From DYGX01 sp035325905 (lineage in GTDB: Bacteria; Chloroflexota; Anaerolineae; Aggregatilineales; Aggregatilineaceae), in the NCBI GenBank assembly GCA_035325905.1, contig DAOKYY010000081.1, forward strand, positions 1-18,294: 18,294 bases of DNA, written 5' to 3'. A program made the position numbers and the translations under genes. Positions 1 to 7,574 of the stretch are shown here, one piece after another. The first letter of the stretch is position 1, and each line of letters begins with the position of its first letter. The notes under the pieces are model-generated. The model made no database searches. It was not told the origin of the DNA and was given only the letters and a program-made list of their open reading frames with translations.

Positions 1-71
1 TGCTGGCGCAAGACGGGCTGTACGCCCGGCTCTACGAGACCCAGTTCAGCCGCGACTCCGCGCACGCCTGA
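1..71 (+). CDS. C-terminal tail of an upstream gene, possibly an ABC exporter (partial)
   Basis: An open frame enters from the left edge and ends at the TGA at 69-71. The 22 complete visible codons read LAQDGLYARLYETQFSRDS followed by Ala-His-Ala. The G-x-Y-x-x-L-Y-x-x-Q-F pattern is typical of the last residues of ABC transporter ATP-binding subunits of the exporter type, just after the nucleotide-binding domain. That family call rests on a very short tail and is inference. The next gene, rsmI, starts 31 nt downstream on the same strand, so the two may be co-transcribed. Confidence 0.5.
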   Translation, partial: LAQDGLYARLYETQFSRDSAHA

Positions 72-84
72 CCCGCACCGCACC

Positions 85-93
85 GGAAAGGAG
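85..93 (+). promoter_or_regulatory. Ribosome binding site of rsmI
   Basis: The purine run GGAAAGGAG lies 9 nt before the ATG at 103 and fixes that codon as the start of rsmI. Confidence 0.75.
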
Positions 94-102
94 CCAGCGG
101 CG

Positions 103-924
103 ATGGGAACGTTGTACATCGTGCCGACGCCGATCGGCAATCTCGAAGATATCACGCTGCGCGCGCTGCGCGTTCTGCGCGAGGCGAGCCTGATCGCCGC
201 CGAAGACACGCGCACCACCCGCAAGCTGCTCGCCCGCTATGACATCGGCACGCCGCTAACCAGCTATCATGAGCATAACAAGCTCTCCAAGCTGGAGGTG
301 ATCTTCGACGCGCTGGCGCAGGGCGATGTCGCGCTGGTCTCGGATGCCGGGACTCCCGGCATTTCCGACCCCGGTTTCGAGCTGATCCAGGAGGCGCTGG
401 CGCGTGATGTGACGGTCGTGCCGCTCCCCGGACCCTCCGCCGTGATCGCGGCGCTCGTCGGCTCCGGCCTGCCAACCGATCGCTTCCTGTTCGCCGGATT
501 TCTGCCGCGCAGAGCCAGCGCCCTGCGTGGCGCGCTGATCGAGCTGGCGCCGCTGCGCGCCACGCTGATCGCCTATGAAAGTCCGAGCCGCCTGGTCGCC
601 ACGCTGGACGCGGCGCGGGACGCGCTCGGCGACCGCCCGGCAGTCGTCGCGCGCGAGCTAAGCAAGCTGCATGAGGAGCTACGGCGCGGCACCCTCGGCG
701 CGCTGGCCGATCATTTCCGCCACAACCCGCCGCGCGGCGAGATCACGCTGGTCATCAGCGGCGCAACCGAGCCGCCTGCCGACGAGATCTGGGACGAGGC
801 CCGCGTCCGTCGCGCCCTCGCCGAACGTCTGGCGCAGGGCGAGCCACGCAGCGCCGCCGCCCGCGCCGTCGCCGGGGCTTCTGGCTGGAATCGGCGCGAC
901 GTGTACAATGTAGACCTCGATTGA
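103..924 (+). CDS. rsmI: 16S rRNA (cytidine-2'-O)-methyltransferase RsmI
   Basis: RsmI transfers a methyl group from S-adenosylmethionine to the 2'-O of cytidine 1402 of 16S rRNA (E. coli numbering), tuning decoding in the ribosomal P site. The 273-residue protein carries the family signatures in order: an N-terminal LYIVPTPIGNLEDITLRA block, the AAEDTRTT motif, SYHEHN, VSDAGTPGISDPG and PLPGPSA, followed by FAGFLPR. These are hallmarks of the tetrapyrrole methylase (class III SAM methyltransferase) fold. Length is close to the roughly 280 residues usual for the family, and the C-terminus ends in the typical R-R-D-V-Y-N block. The start is supported by a good ribosome binding site. The stop lies 35 nt before the peptidase gene, so a shared transcript is likely. 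Confidence 0.97.
   Translation: MGTLYIVPTPIGNLEDITLRALRVLREASLIAAEDTRTTRKLLARYDIGTPLTSYHEHNKLSKLEVIFDALAQGDVALVSDAGTPGISDPGFELIQEALARDVTVVPLPGPSAVIAALVGSGLPTDRFLFAGFLPRRASALRGALIELAPLRATLIAYESPSRLVATLDAARDALGDRPAVVARELSKLHEELRRGTLGALADHFRHNPPRGEITLVISGATEPPADEIWDEARVRRALAERLAQGEPRSAAARAVAGASGWNRRDVYNVDLD
904..909 (+). promoter_or_regulatory. Possible -10 element for the peptidase gene
   Basis: TACAAT sits inside the last codons of rsmI, about 50 nt before the peptidase ATG. No good -35 hexamer lies 16-18 nt upstream (881-886 reads CTGGCT), so this is a weak candidate for an internal promoter. Confidence 0.3.
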
Positions 925-959
925 CTTTTGGAACTCCATACTCACCGAAAGGCAACAAC

Positions 960-2660
960 ATGTCATTCACGCTGCCTGCCACCGGGCAGGAAGTCACAAG
1001 CTGGGCGCAGGTCGAGCCGGTGTTCGCCGAGCTGGCCGAGCGCCCTCTATCGGCGGACACGGTCGGCGCTTGGCTGGCTGACTGGTCGCGCCTGGGCGAG
1101 CGTATCGACGAGACCTACGCCCGGTTCTACATCGTCACCACGCAAGATACGACCGATCAGGCCGCCGAAGAGCGATACCACGCGTTCATCGGCGACGTTC
1201 TGCCACGCGCCCAGGCCGCCGATCAGGTCCTCAAGCAGCGCCTGTTGGAGAGCGGCCTTGAGCCGGAAGGGTTCGAAATTCCGCTGCGCAACCTGCGCGC
1301 CGAGGCCGACTTGTTCCGCGACGAGAACCTGCCGCTGCTGACCGAGGAGCGCAAGCTCGCCTCGCGCCTCAATCGCATCCTCGGCACGCAGACGATCGAC
1401 TGGGAAGGCGAGCAACTGACGCTCGTCCAGGCCGAGCGCCTGTATTTCGACGACCGGCGCGAGGTGCGCGAAGCCGCCTGGCGTAAGGTCTCGCAGCGCC
1501 AGCTCGCGGACCGCGACGCGCTCAACGCGCTGTGGGCGGAATACCTGCCGCTGCGCCAGAAGCTGGCGGAGAATGCCGGGCTGGACAGCTTCCGCGAGTA
1601 CCGCTGGCGCCAGCTTCAGCGTTTCGACTACACCCCGGCGGACTGCGAGACCTTCCACGCCGCGATCGAGGCGGTCGCCGTTCCGGCGTCCCAGCGCATC
1701 TACGAGCGGCGACGGGTCCGTCTCGGCGTGGACACGCTGCGCCCCTGGGACCTGGCCGTTGACCCGTCCGGGCGTCCCCCGCTCAAGCCGTTCGACACCG
1801 TGGCCGAGCTTGAGGAGAAGGGCGAGGCGATCTTCCGCCATGTGGACCCGGCGCTTGGCGAGGTGTTCGCGACGATGCGCCGCGAGAAGCTGCTCGATCT
1901 CGAGAACCGCCCCGGCAAGGGGCCGGGTGCATACTCAAGCTCGCTCGAACACAGCAAGCGCTCGTTTATCTTCATGAACGCCGTAGGCGTGCGCGACAAC
2001 GTCCGCACCCTGCTCCACGAAGCCGGTCACTCATTTCACGGGTTCGCAACCTACACCCAGCCGCTGTACCACCAGCGCACCGTGCCGACCGAGTTTGCCG
2101 AGGTCGCGTCGATGGCGATGGAGCTGCTCGCCGCGCCGTATCTGACGCACGATTGCGACGGGTTCTACACGCCGGAAGACGCCGCCCGCGACCGCGTCGC
2201 CCACCTGGAAAAGATCGTCCTTTTCTGGCCCTATATGGCGGTCGTCGACGCCTTTCAGCACTGGGTCTACGAGCATCCTGAGGCAGCCAGCGACCCGGAC
2301 CAGTGCGACGCAACCTGGGCTGCGCTGTGGGATCGCTTCATGGTCGGCATCGACTACGATGGGCTGGAGCCGGACAAGCGCAACGGCTGGCATCGCAAGC
2401 ACCACATCCACCGTCTGCCGTTCTATTACGTCGAATACGGGCTGGCGCAGTTGGGCGCGGTTCAGGTCTGGCGCAATGCCCTGGCGGACCAGGCAGGCGC
2501 CGTCGCGGCCTACCGCCGGGCGCTCGCGCTCGGCGGCACGGTCGATCTGCCGGCGCTGTACCGGGCCGCGGGCGCGCGCTTCGCCTTCGACGCCGCAACG
2601 CTCGGCGAGGCAGTCGATCTGATCGAGCGCACGATCGACGAACTGGAAAGCGACCTGTAG
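960..2660 (+). CDS. M3 family zinc oligoendopeptidase (PepF-like)
   Basis: This is a cytoplasmic zinc metallopeptidase that cleaves short peptides, as oligoendopeptidase F does. The zinc-binding HEAGH motif is at residues 353-357 (nt 2016-2030), with Glu354 as the catalytic base. The third metal ligand is expected to be Glu381 in the block TEFAEVASMAMELL, as in MEROPS family M3B. Length (566 residues) fits M3B enzymes, and there is no signal peptide or membrane segment. The frame is open back to a TTG at 921, but the ATG at 960 is preferred: it is preceded by an AAAGG run at 948-952 and gives the expected N-terminus SFTLPATGQEV. A strong hairpin follows the stop. Peptide recycling is the likely role; the exact substrate cannot be seen. 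Confidence 0.93.
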   Translation: MSFTLPATGQEVTSWAQVEPVFAELAERPLSADTVGAWLADWSRLGERIDETYARFYIVTTQDTTDQAAEERYHAFIGDVLPRAQAADQVLKQRLLESGLEPEGFEIPLRNLRAEADLFRDENLPLLTEERKLASRLNRILGTQTIDWEGEQLTLVQAERLYFDDRREVREAAWRKVSQRQLADRDALNALWAEYLPLRQKLAENAGLDSFREYRWRQLQRFDYTPADCETFHAAIEAVAVPASQRIYERRRVRLGVDTLRPWDLAVDPSGRPPLKPFDTVAELEEKGEAIFRHVDPALGEVFATMRREKLLDLENRPGKGPGAYSSSLEHSKRSFIFMNAVGVRDNVRTLLHEAGHSFHGFATYTQPLYHQRTVPTEFAEVASMAMELLAAPYLTHDCDGFYTPEDAARDRVAHLEKIVLFWPYMAVVDAFQHWVYEHPEAASDPDQCDATWAALWDRFMVGIDYDGLEPDKRNGWHRKHHIHRLPFYYVEYGLAQLGAVQVWRNALADQAGAVAAYRRALALGGTVDLPALYRAAGARFAFDAATLGEAVDLIERTIDELESDL

Positions 2661-2692
2661 GCCGGTTCATCTCGATCCTGATGATGAAACAG

Positions 2693-2722
2693 CGGCAGCG
2701 GCTCATGGGTGGGCCGCTGCCG
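2693..2722 (+). terminator. Hairpin after the peptidase gene, possible terminator without U-tract
   Basis: CGGCAGCGGC (2693-2702) pairs perfectly with GCCGCTGCCG (2713-2722) around a 10-nt loop. No T-run follows, so it is not a classical intrinsic terminator. It lies 32 nt after the peptidase stop and 19 nt before the glycosyltransferase start, so it could attenuate readthrough or protect the upstream 3' end. Confidence 0.5.
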
Positions 2723-2741
2723 TGTGCGGAGTATCACCCCG

Positions 2742-3848
2742 ATGCGCGTCTTGATGCTGTCCAAAGCGTGCGTGGTTGGCGCGTACCAGCGCAAGCTGGA
2801 GGAGATGGCGCGTCTGCCCGGCGTGGAGCTGCGCGTGCTGGTCCCGCCAAGCTGGCGCGACGATCGCGGCGAGCTGATGCTGGAGCGCGCGCACATCGAA
2901 GGCTACGATCTGCGCGCGACGCCGATCCGCTTCAATGGGCATTTTCACGCGCACTACTACCCGCGCCTCGGACGCGAAATCCGCGCGTTCTGCCCGGACA
3001 TCATGCACATCGACGAGGAGCCGTACAACCTCGCGACGTGGCACGCGCTCTGGCGCGCGCGCCGCGCGGGGGCGCGCACGCTGTTCTTTAGCTGGCAGAA
3101 CATCACCCGCGACTATCCGCCGCCTGTCCGCTGGCTGGAGCGGTGGGTCCTGCGCGCCGCCGATTACGCGATTATGGGCACGCAGAGCGCGGCGGAGGTC
3201 TGGCGCGCCAAGGGCTATCGTGGCCCGCTGGCGGTGATCCCGCAGTTCGGGGTGGACCCGGCGATCTTCACCCCGCCCGCCCAGCCCCGTGACGGCGCCG
3301 AGTTCGTCGTCGGGTTCGTCGGGCGGCTGCGCGAGGAAAAAGGCGGCGCTGACCTGATCCACGCGCTCGCCACCCTGCCCCGCGATCGCTGGCAGCTGGT
3401 TATCGTCGGCGACGGACCGGAGCGCGGCGCCCTGAAGGCGCTCGCGGAGCAATTGGGCGTCGCCGGGCGGATCAGCTTCGAGACGCGGCCCTCGATTGCC
3501 ATGCCGGAGTTCTACCGGTCAATCGACGCGCTCGTCATTCCGTCGCTGACCCGGCCCAACTGGAAGGAGCAGTTCGGGCGCGTGATCATTGAGGCGATGG
3601 CGTGCGAAGTGCCGATCGCCGGCTCGTCCAGCGGTGCGATCCCGGATGTGATCGGCGAGGCCGGGCTGATCTTCCCCGAAGGCGACCGGGCGCGGCTGGC
3701 CGATCATCTGCGGCGGCTGTTGGACAACCCGGCCCTGCGGCGCGATCTGGGCCAGCGCGGGCGGGCGCGCGTGCAGGCTCACTTCACCCAGAAGCAGATC
3801 GCCGAGCGGACGGTCGCGGTTTATCGTGAGATGCTGGCGCGCGCCTGA
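2742..3848 (+). CDS. Glycosyltransferase family 4-like (GT-B fold)
   Basis: This is a GT-B glycosyltransferase that probably moves a sugar from a nucleotide-sugar donor to an unidentified acceptor (glycolipid, polysaccharide or cell wall). Residues 1 to about 175 form the N-terminal acceptor domain, starting with the beta-strand RVLMLSKACV. The C-terminal donor domain begins near FVVGFVGRLREEKGG, continues with LVIVGDGPERG, and contains the E-x7-E signature at Glu276 and Glu284 (EQFGRVIIE), followed by the GAIPDVIGEAGLIF loop typical of GT4 enzymes. The frame is open to an upstream GTG at 2709 inside the hairpin. The ATG at 2742 is chosen because GGAG at 2728-2731 precedes it and the Rossmann strand starts at once. 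There is no membrane segment. It is not in a visible polysaccharide cluster, so the acceptor is unknown. Confidence 0.92.
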   Translation: MRVLMLSKACVVGAYQRKLEEMARLPGVELRVLVPPSWRDDRGELMLERAHIEGYDLRATPIRFNGHFHAHYYPRLGREIRAFCPDIMHIDEEPYNLATWHALWRARRAGARTLFFSWQNITRDYPPPVRWLERWVLRAADYAIMGTQSAAEVWRAKGYRGPLAVIPQFGVDPAIFTPPAQPRDGAEFVVGFVGRLREEKGGADLIHALATLPRDRWQLVIVGDGPERGALKALAEQLGVAGRISFETRPSIAMPEFYRSIDALVIPSLTRPNWKEQFGRVIIEAMACEVPIAGSSSGAIPDVIGEAGLIFPEGDRARLADHLRRLLDNPALRRDLGQRGRARVQAHFTQKQIAERTVAVYREMLARA

Positions 3849-3866
3849 ATCGCCGCCGTTTCGCCA

Positions 3867-3895
3867 TTGAAACTTCCGCCTGGGCGTGCTACAGT
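3867..3895 (+). promoter_or_regulatory. Sigma70-type promoter for the HAD/kinase-like pair
   Basis: TTGAAA at 3867-3872 and TACAGT at 3890-3895 are separated by exactly 17 nt. Transcription would start near 3902, about 30 nt before the HAD start codon. This is one of the better promoters in the window. Confidence 0.65.
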
Positions 3896-3931
3896 GACGG
3901 CGGTTCGGGGCTATTCAGAGAGAAAGTGGTA

Positions 3932-4717
3932 ATGTTGAAAGCGGTACTGTTCGACCTGGACAACACGTTAATCGACTGGGACGCCACCGGTTCGTGGCAC
4001 ACCGAGCTAGCCCGGCGCATGGCGATCCTGTACGACTTCATCGGCCAGCGCGTCCAGCCGTGGGATGGCACGACGGTCGACATGCTTCAGGCGCGCTTCA
4101 TCGAGGCGCTTGACCACGCCTGGGCCGTCGCCAACCAGACGCTTGTGCCGGTCGATCATATGGGCGTGCTGCGCAGCGCGCTGGCGGCCTGCGGCGTGCC
4201 CGAAGATCGCCTCACGCGCGAGCTGCTTGACGATGCCTACGACTGGCAGCCACACGAAAACCTGCAAATCTACCCCGAAGTGCCGGAAGTGCTGGATCAG
4301 CTGCGCGCGCACGGCGTCCAGCTGGGGATCATCACGAACGCGTCGCAGTCGATGACGCTGCGCGACCGCGAATTGACGCACGTCCGCCTTCTCGACTACT
4401 TCCCGATGTGCCGCATCTCGGCGATCGACGTCGGTTTGCTCAAGCCTGACCCGCGCATTTTCCAGGCCGCGCTCGACCTGCTCGGCCTGGCGCCAGACGA
4501 GGCGATTTATGTCGGCGATCATTTGCAGGCGGACGTGATGGGCGCGCAGAGCGCCGGGATGCGCGCGGTGTGGCGCGTGACCAGCGCCGACACCACCCCG
4601 CCGGACCCGGCCATCGTCCCCGACGGGATCATCACCGACCTGCGCGAGCTACTGCCGCTGCTCGACGGGTGGTATCCCGGCTGGCGCAACGGACACACGC
4701 TCCATGACACTCTTTGA
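3932..4717 (+). CDS. HAD superfamily hydrolase (phosphatase-like)
   Basis: This is a soluble 261-residue haloacid dehalogenase-type phosphohydrolase. Motif I is FDLDNT, with nucleophile Asp8 and acid/base Asp10. Motif II is the IITNAS block. Motif III is the Lys in LLKPDPRIF. Motif IV is YVGDHLQADVMGA, with the acidic Mg2+ ligands. The region between motifs I and II is a helical cap of the type found in phosphoglycolate phosphatase and pyrimidine nucleotidase relatives. The ATG at 3932 gives the usual MLKAVLFDLDNT start; an in-frame GTG at 3926 would add two residues. The last 14 nt overlap the start of the kinase-like gene, which implies translational coupling and perhaps a shared metabolite. 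Substrate is unknown. Confidence 0.92.
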   Translation: MLKAVLFDLDNTLIDWDATGSWHTELARRMAILYDFIGQRVQPWDGTTVDMLQARFIEALDHAWAVANQTLVPVDHMGVLRSALAACGVPEDRLTRELLDDAYDWQPHENLQIYPEVPEVLDQLRAHGVQLGIITNASQSMTLRDRELTHVRLLDYFPMCRISAIDVGLLKPDPRIFQAALDLLGLAPDEAIYVGDHLQADVMGAQSAGMRAVWRVTSADTTPPDPAIVPDGIITDLRELLPLLDGWYPGWRNGHTLHDTL

Positions 4718-5240
4718 AGGCGCGCCCTACTTCAACCTGGTCCTGACTGGCCCGAAAGGCGTCGGCAAGACTACAATCGGGCGGATGGTCGGCAGCCGCC
4801 TGCGGGTTGAGGTTTACGATTTGGAGACAGAGATTCTGTCGCGCGAGGGCCGTCCCGCGGACGAGATCCGCGAGTTGTTTGGCGAGGCGCGGCTCAAGGC
4901 GCTCGAAAGCACGGCGATCGGAGACTTGGTGCTGCGCCGCCAGTCGGTGCTGATCATCCCTGGCGCGGCGATGCTTGAGGAGACCAACCGGTCGCGGCTG
5001 GCGGAATCAGGCGCGATCCTGTGCCTGACCTGCCCGCTCAACGAGCAACTGCGCCGGCTGCATGTGGCGCGGGGCGCGTGGTTTCACAGCCCGTATAACC
5101 GGGCCACGCTGCTCAGCCGCATCAAGCGCGAGCAGGCGGTCAAAAACCTGGGTCTCGCCATGCTCGACACGTCGCGCGTCTCCATCGAGGAAGCGGCCGG
5201 CGCGGCGATCGCTTTCTGGCGCGAGCGCGCGGCGCTATAG
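4704..5240 (+). CDS. Shikimate-kinase-like P-loop protein of uncertain substrate
   Basis: This 178-residue nucleoside-monophosphate-kinase-fold protein has a clear Walker A motif GPKGVGKTT (Lys22), followed by YDLETEI and a GEARLKALES block. These line up with the DxD and GExxFRxxE regions of shikimate kinase. The resemblance in order and spacing is strong, but key positions differ. The Phe-Arg of the FR motif is Leu-Lys, the conserved Gly-Gly-Gly of the shikimate pocket is replaced by a PGAAM stretch, and the usual RxxRPLL lid reads ARGAWFHSPYN. ATP binding is therefore well supported while shikimate as substrate is doubtful. The ATG lies inside the end of the HAD gene, and the two genes almost certainly share a transcript. 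No other aromatic-pathway gene is in the window. Confidence 0.8.
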   Translation: MTLFEGAPYFNLVLTGPKGVGKTTIGRMVGSRLRVEVYDLETEILSREGRPADEIRELFGEARLKALESTAIGDLVLRRQSVLIIPGAAMLEETNRSRLAESGAILCLTCPLNEQLRRLHVARGAWFHSPYNRATLLSRIKREQAVKNLGLAMLDTSRVSIEEAAGAAIAFWRERAAL

Positions 5241-5288
5241 CGGCGGTACAGGGGTAGCTGGCGTTCGGAACGGTATCGAGATCGTGTG

Positions 5289-5294
5289 AAGGAG
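5289..5294 (+). promoter_or_regulatory. Ribosome binding site of the nitrilase-family gene
   Basis: AAGGAG lies 8 nt before the ATG at 5303 and fixes that start. Confidence 0.75.
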
Positions 5295-5302
5295 ACAGAG
5301 CC

Positions 5303-6082
5303 ATGAGCGCGCTGACCGTCTCGCTGGCGCAGATGATTGTCCGCAAGGGGTTGCCCCGCACCAACTGGACGCGGATGCAGGAACTCACGGCGCGCGCCGC
5401 GCAGAACGGCGCCGAGGTGGTTGTGTTCCCGGAGCTGTGGGACGCGGGCAACGCCTTCGACAAAGGCCAGGATTTCGCCAGCAACCTCAGCGGAGGGCTG
5501 TTCGCGCAGGTCGCCGCGCTCGCCCGCCAGCACCAGCTGCACATCTTCGGCTCGCTGTTCGAGAAGCGCGGCATTGGGGTGTACAACACCGTCGCGGTCG
5601 TTTCGCCGTTGAACGGGATCATGGGCGCGTACCGTAAGCTGCACCTGTTCAAACCGACCGGCGAAGATAAGTGGCTGGTGCCGGGCGAAGCGCCGCTGGC
5701 GCTCGACCTGCCCTGGGGCCGGACCGGGTTCGCCATCTGCTATGACCTGCGCTTCCCGGAGCTGTTTCGTCGCTACGCCGACGATGGCGCGGTCGTGGTG
5801 ATCGTCCCGGCGGCGTGGCCCGCGCCACGGTTGGACCACTATCGCACGCTGCTGCGGGCGCGCGCGATTGAAAACCAGTGTTACATGATCGCGGTGAATC
5901 GCACCGGCGAGGATGAAGATGACGGCGCGCGCTACTTCGGCCACTCGATGATCGTCGATCCCTGGGGCGACATCGTGTTCGAGGTCGGTGAGCCGGAAGG
6001 GTTGTACACCGTAACCCTCGACCTGGACCGCGTCCAGGAAGTCCGGCGCACTTTCCCGGTGCTCGGCGACCGGCGGCTGTGA
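5303..6082 (+). CDS. Nitrilase superfamily carbon-nitrogen hydrolase (omega-amidase-like)
   Basis: This is a cytoplasmic amidase of the nitrilase superfamily that hydrolyses a non-peptide C-N bond through a thioester intermediate. The catalytic triad is visible: Glu44 in FPELWD, Lys112 in YRKLHLF, and nucleophile Cys146 in FAICYDLRFPELFR. The block RARAIENQCYMIAVNRTG and the GHSMIVDPWGDIV segment are also typical. The 259-residue length and the CYDLRFPE signature place it near the Nit2/YafV omega-amidase type, which deaminates alpha-ketoglutaramate and related molecules. That substrate is known for relatives and only inferred here. It is 62 nt downstream of the kinase-like gene and faces a convergent lipoprotein gene with only 25 nt between stop codons. 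Confidence 0.94.
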   Translation: MSALTVSLAQMIVRKGLPRTNWTRMQELTARAAQNGAEVVVFPELWDAGNAFDKGQDFASNLSGGLFAQVAALARQHQLHIFGSLFEKRGIGVYNTVAVVSPLNGIMGAYRKLHLFKPTGEDKWLVPGEAPLALDLPWGRTGFAICYDLRFPELFRRYADDGAVVVIVPAAWPAPRLDHYRTLLRARAIENQCYMIAVNRTGEDEDDGARYFGHSMIVDPWGDIVFEVGEPEGLYTVTLDLDRVQEVRRTFPVLGDRRL

Positions 6083-6091
6083 GGCTGCCGG

Positions 6092-6110
6092 TAACGCGCC
6101 AGATGCGTTA
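6092..6110. terminator. Small hairpin between convergent genes
   Basis: TAACGC (6092-6097) pairs with GCGTTA (6105-6110) around a 7-nt loop, overlapping the TAA of the minus-strand lipoprotein gene. It has only 6 bp and no T-run, so function as a shared terminator is weakly supported. Confidence 0.3.
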
Positions 6111-6968
6111 GTAGGCTGTCAGCGGGCCGGAGTGCTGGCCCTCGCCGGGGAAGATCGCGACGACCTGACCGTGTAGCCCCTGGAACATCGCACCCCGCTC
6201 AAAGTCCTGCCAGAAGCCGCTGATCAACGCTTCAGATTGCGTGCCCCAGCCGAGCGCATCGCGGATCGCGGTGTTGGTGCGCCATACCAGGCCGAATCCC
6301 CGGATCGGCTGGATCAGCCCGGCGGGCGCGCTGTACGCGGGATCGTCGGGTGGCATCCCCTCATTCCATGTGTCCGTCACCTGCCAGAGCTGCCCGCTGT
6401 TCGCCAGCGCGACAATCTGGCGGTTGGGCCGCCAGTAGAGCGTCCCGCGCTCGAACGGCTGCGCGGCCATTTGCTCCGCGCTGCCCAGCCCGACCGGGCA
6501 GCCCAGACGCTCCTGCAATGCGGTGTTCGCCGTGTAGATCGCAGCAAACACAGCAGCAGGCGCGACCGGGCAATCCACCGCCGCGCCGACCAACCCGCCG
6601 GCGACGCCGGGTCCGCCCATCGGCCCGACCACGAACGGCGCCAGCGTCGGGATGTCGTCCGCCAGCGCCTCGCCGCTCTCAGAGGTGGGCCGCCCCAGGA
6701 AGATGCCGACATAGGGGGTAAGCGTCGGCGTGGGACGCGGCGGCGCGGGGGTCGCGCTCGGCGGCGCGGCGCCCGGCTGCGGCATCCCGACCAGCACCGG
6801 GCTGGGCGTGGCCGTCATCTCGATCGTCGCAAGCTGTTTGGGGAGCGCATCCAGCCCGGTCAGCACCGGCGCATCCGGCGGCACCGCCGGAGCCTCTTCC
6901 CCACAGCCGGTCAGAACCAGCGCCAGCATTACCAGCGCAAGCCGCACCCGCCCGTCTAACCGCCGCAT
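6108..6968 (-). CDS. Secreted lipoprotein with LGFP-like repeats
   Basis: This predicted lipoprotein of 286 residues has a positively charged N-terminus, a hydrophobic stretch and the lipobox LVLTGC, with lipidated Cys22, so it should be anchored outside the cytoplasmic membrane. Next comes a low-complexity Pro/Thr/Ala linker (about residues 50-90, with PTPTLTPYVG) of a kind common in Chloroflexota exported proteins. The C-terminal half has two related units. One contains ERLGCPVG then FERGTLYWRPNRQIVAL; the other contains RDALGW then FERGAMFQGLHGQVVAI. Both resemble LGFP-type repeats (L-G-x-P ... F-x-x-G-x-x-Y), which are often linked to cell-wall association. The frame stays open much further upstream, but that part is the antisense of the Nudix gene. 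The ATG at 6968 shares one base with the Nudix stop (TGATG), so the two are translationally coupled. Confidence 0.78.
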   Translation of the reverse strand: MRRLDGRVRLALVMLALVLTGCGEEAPAVPPDAPVLTGLDALPKQLATIEMTATPSPVLVGMPQPGAAPPSATPAPPRPTPTLTPYVGIFLGRPTSESGEALADDIPTLAPFVVGPMGGPGVAGGLVGAAVDCPVAPAAVFAAIYTANTALQERLGCPVGLGSAEQMAAQPFERGTLYWRPNRQIVALANSGQLWQVTDTWNEGMPPDDPAYSAPAGLIQPIRGFGLVWRTNTAIRDALGWGTQSEALISGFWQDFERGAMFQGLHGQVVAIFPGEGQHSGPLTAY

Positions 6969-7531
6969 CACGCTCCACCCCCCAGCCCGCGCGCCCGAAG
7001 AACGCGCTCGCTCAACAACAGCGCCAGCGCGCTCGGCCCATCGTTGATCTCGCCCGCCGCCGCCATGCCCAGCGCCTCCGCGACCGGGACCAGGCGCAGA
7101 ATAATGTGCTCGGTCGCCTCGTGACGCGGCTGGTCGAGCGTGACGCCAAGCGCGACGTAGACGTGCGCGACCTGATCGCAAATCCCATTCAAGCTGTAGA
7201 ACCGCCCGACAAAGACGATCTCCCGCGCCTGCCCGCCAACCTCCTCGGCCAGCTCGCGCGCAGCCATCGCTTCGGGCGCGACGCCCGGCTCGATGTTGCC
7301 CGCCGGGACTTCGAGGCACCAGTCGTCCACCGGGTAGCGATATTGCTCGATCAACACGATCTCGCCGCCCGTCGTGACCGGTACGATCCACACCCCGCCC
7401 GGCTTCTCGACGACGGTGTAGACCGCCGGGCTGCCATCGGCGGCTTCAAGCTGATCCTGGCGCAGGTTGTACCACGGGCTGCGCCAGACATAGCGGCTGG
7501 ACACCGCGCGATAGGGGCGTTCTCGGCTCAA
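6968..7531 (-). CDS. Nudix hydrolase (ADP-ribose pyrophosphatase-like)
   Basis: This is a Nudix enzyme of about 187 residues, probably hydrolysing a nucleoside diphosphate linked to another moiety, such as an ADP-sugar. The Nudix box runs from Gly78 to Gly100 (G-NIEPG-V-APEAMAA-RELAEEVGG). The catalytic REUxEExGU half is intact, but the first conserved Glu is Val84. Upstream, the strand ending EQYRYPVDDWCLEVPAGNIE is characteristic of the ADP-ribose pyrophosphatase group. No ATG exists near the N-terminus. A TTG at 7529-7531 with AGAGGA 10 nt upstream is the best start, and it lies downstream of a candidate -10. A longer frame to 7711 would run through that promoter and the gatC promoter, so I reject it. 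The stop overlaps the lipoprotein start. Confidence 0.85.
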   Translation of the reverse strand: MSRERPYRAVSSRYVWRSPWYNLRQDQLEAADGSPAVYTVVEKPGGVWIVPVTTGGEIVLIEQYRYPVDDWCLEVPAGNIEPGVAPEAMAARELAEEVGGQAREIVFVGRFYSLNGICDQVAHVYVALGVTLDQPRHEATEHIILRLVPVAEALGMAAAGEINDGPSALALLLSERVLRARGLGGGA

Positions 7532-7574
7532 AACACGCGCATCCTCTGGTGAGCAAGGGACCGATCTGCCGCGA

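Noticed and set aside
4704..5240. Direct naming of the P-loop gene as aroK
   Set aside because: The shikimate-binding signatures are altered, so the symbol is not justified by sequence alone.
6969..7391. Upstream extension of the lipoprotein frame
   Set aside because: This part is antisense-frame overlap with the Nudix coding region, while a proper signal peptide and lipobox begin at 6968.
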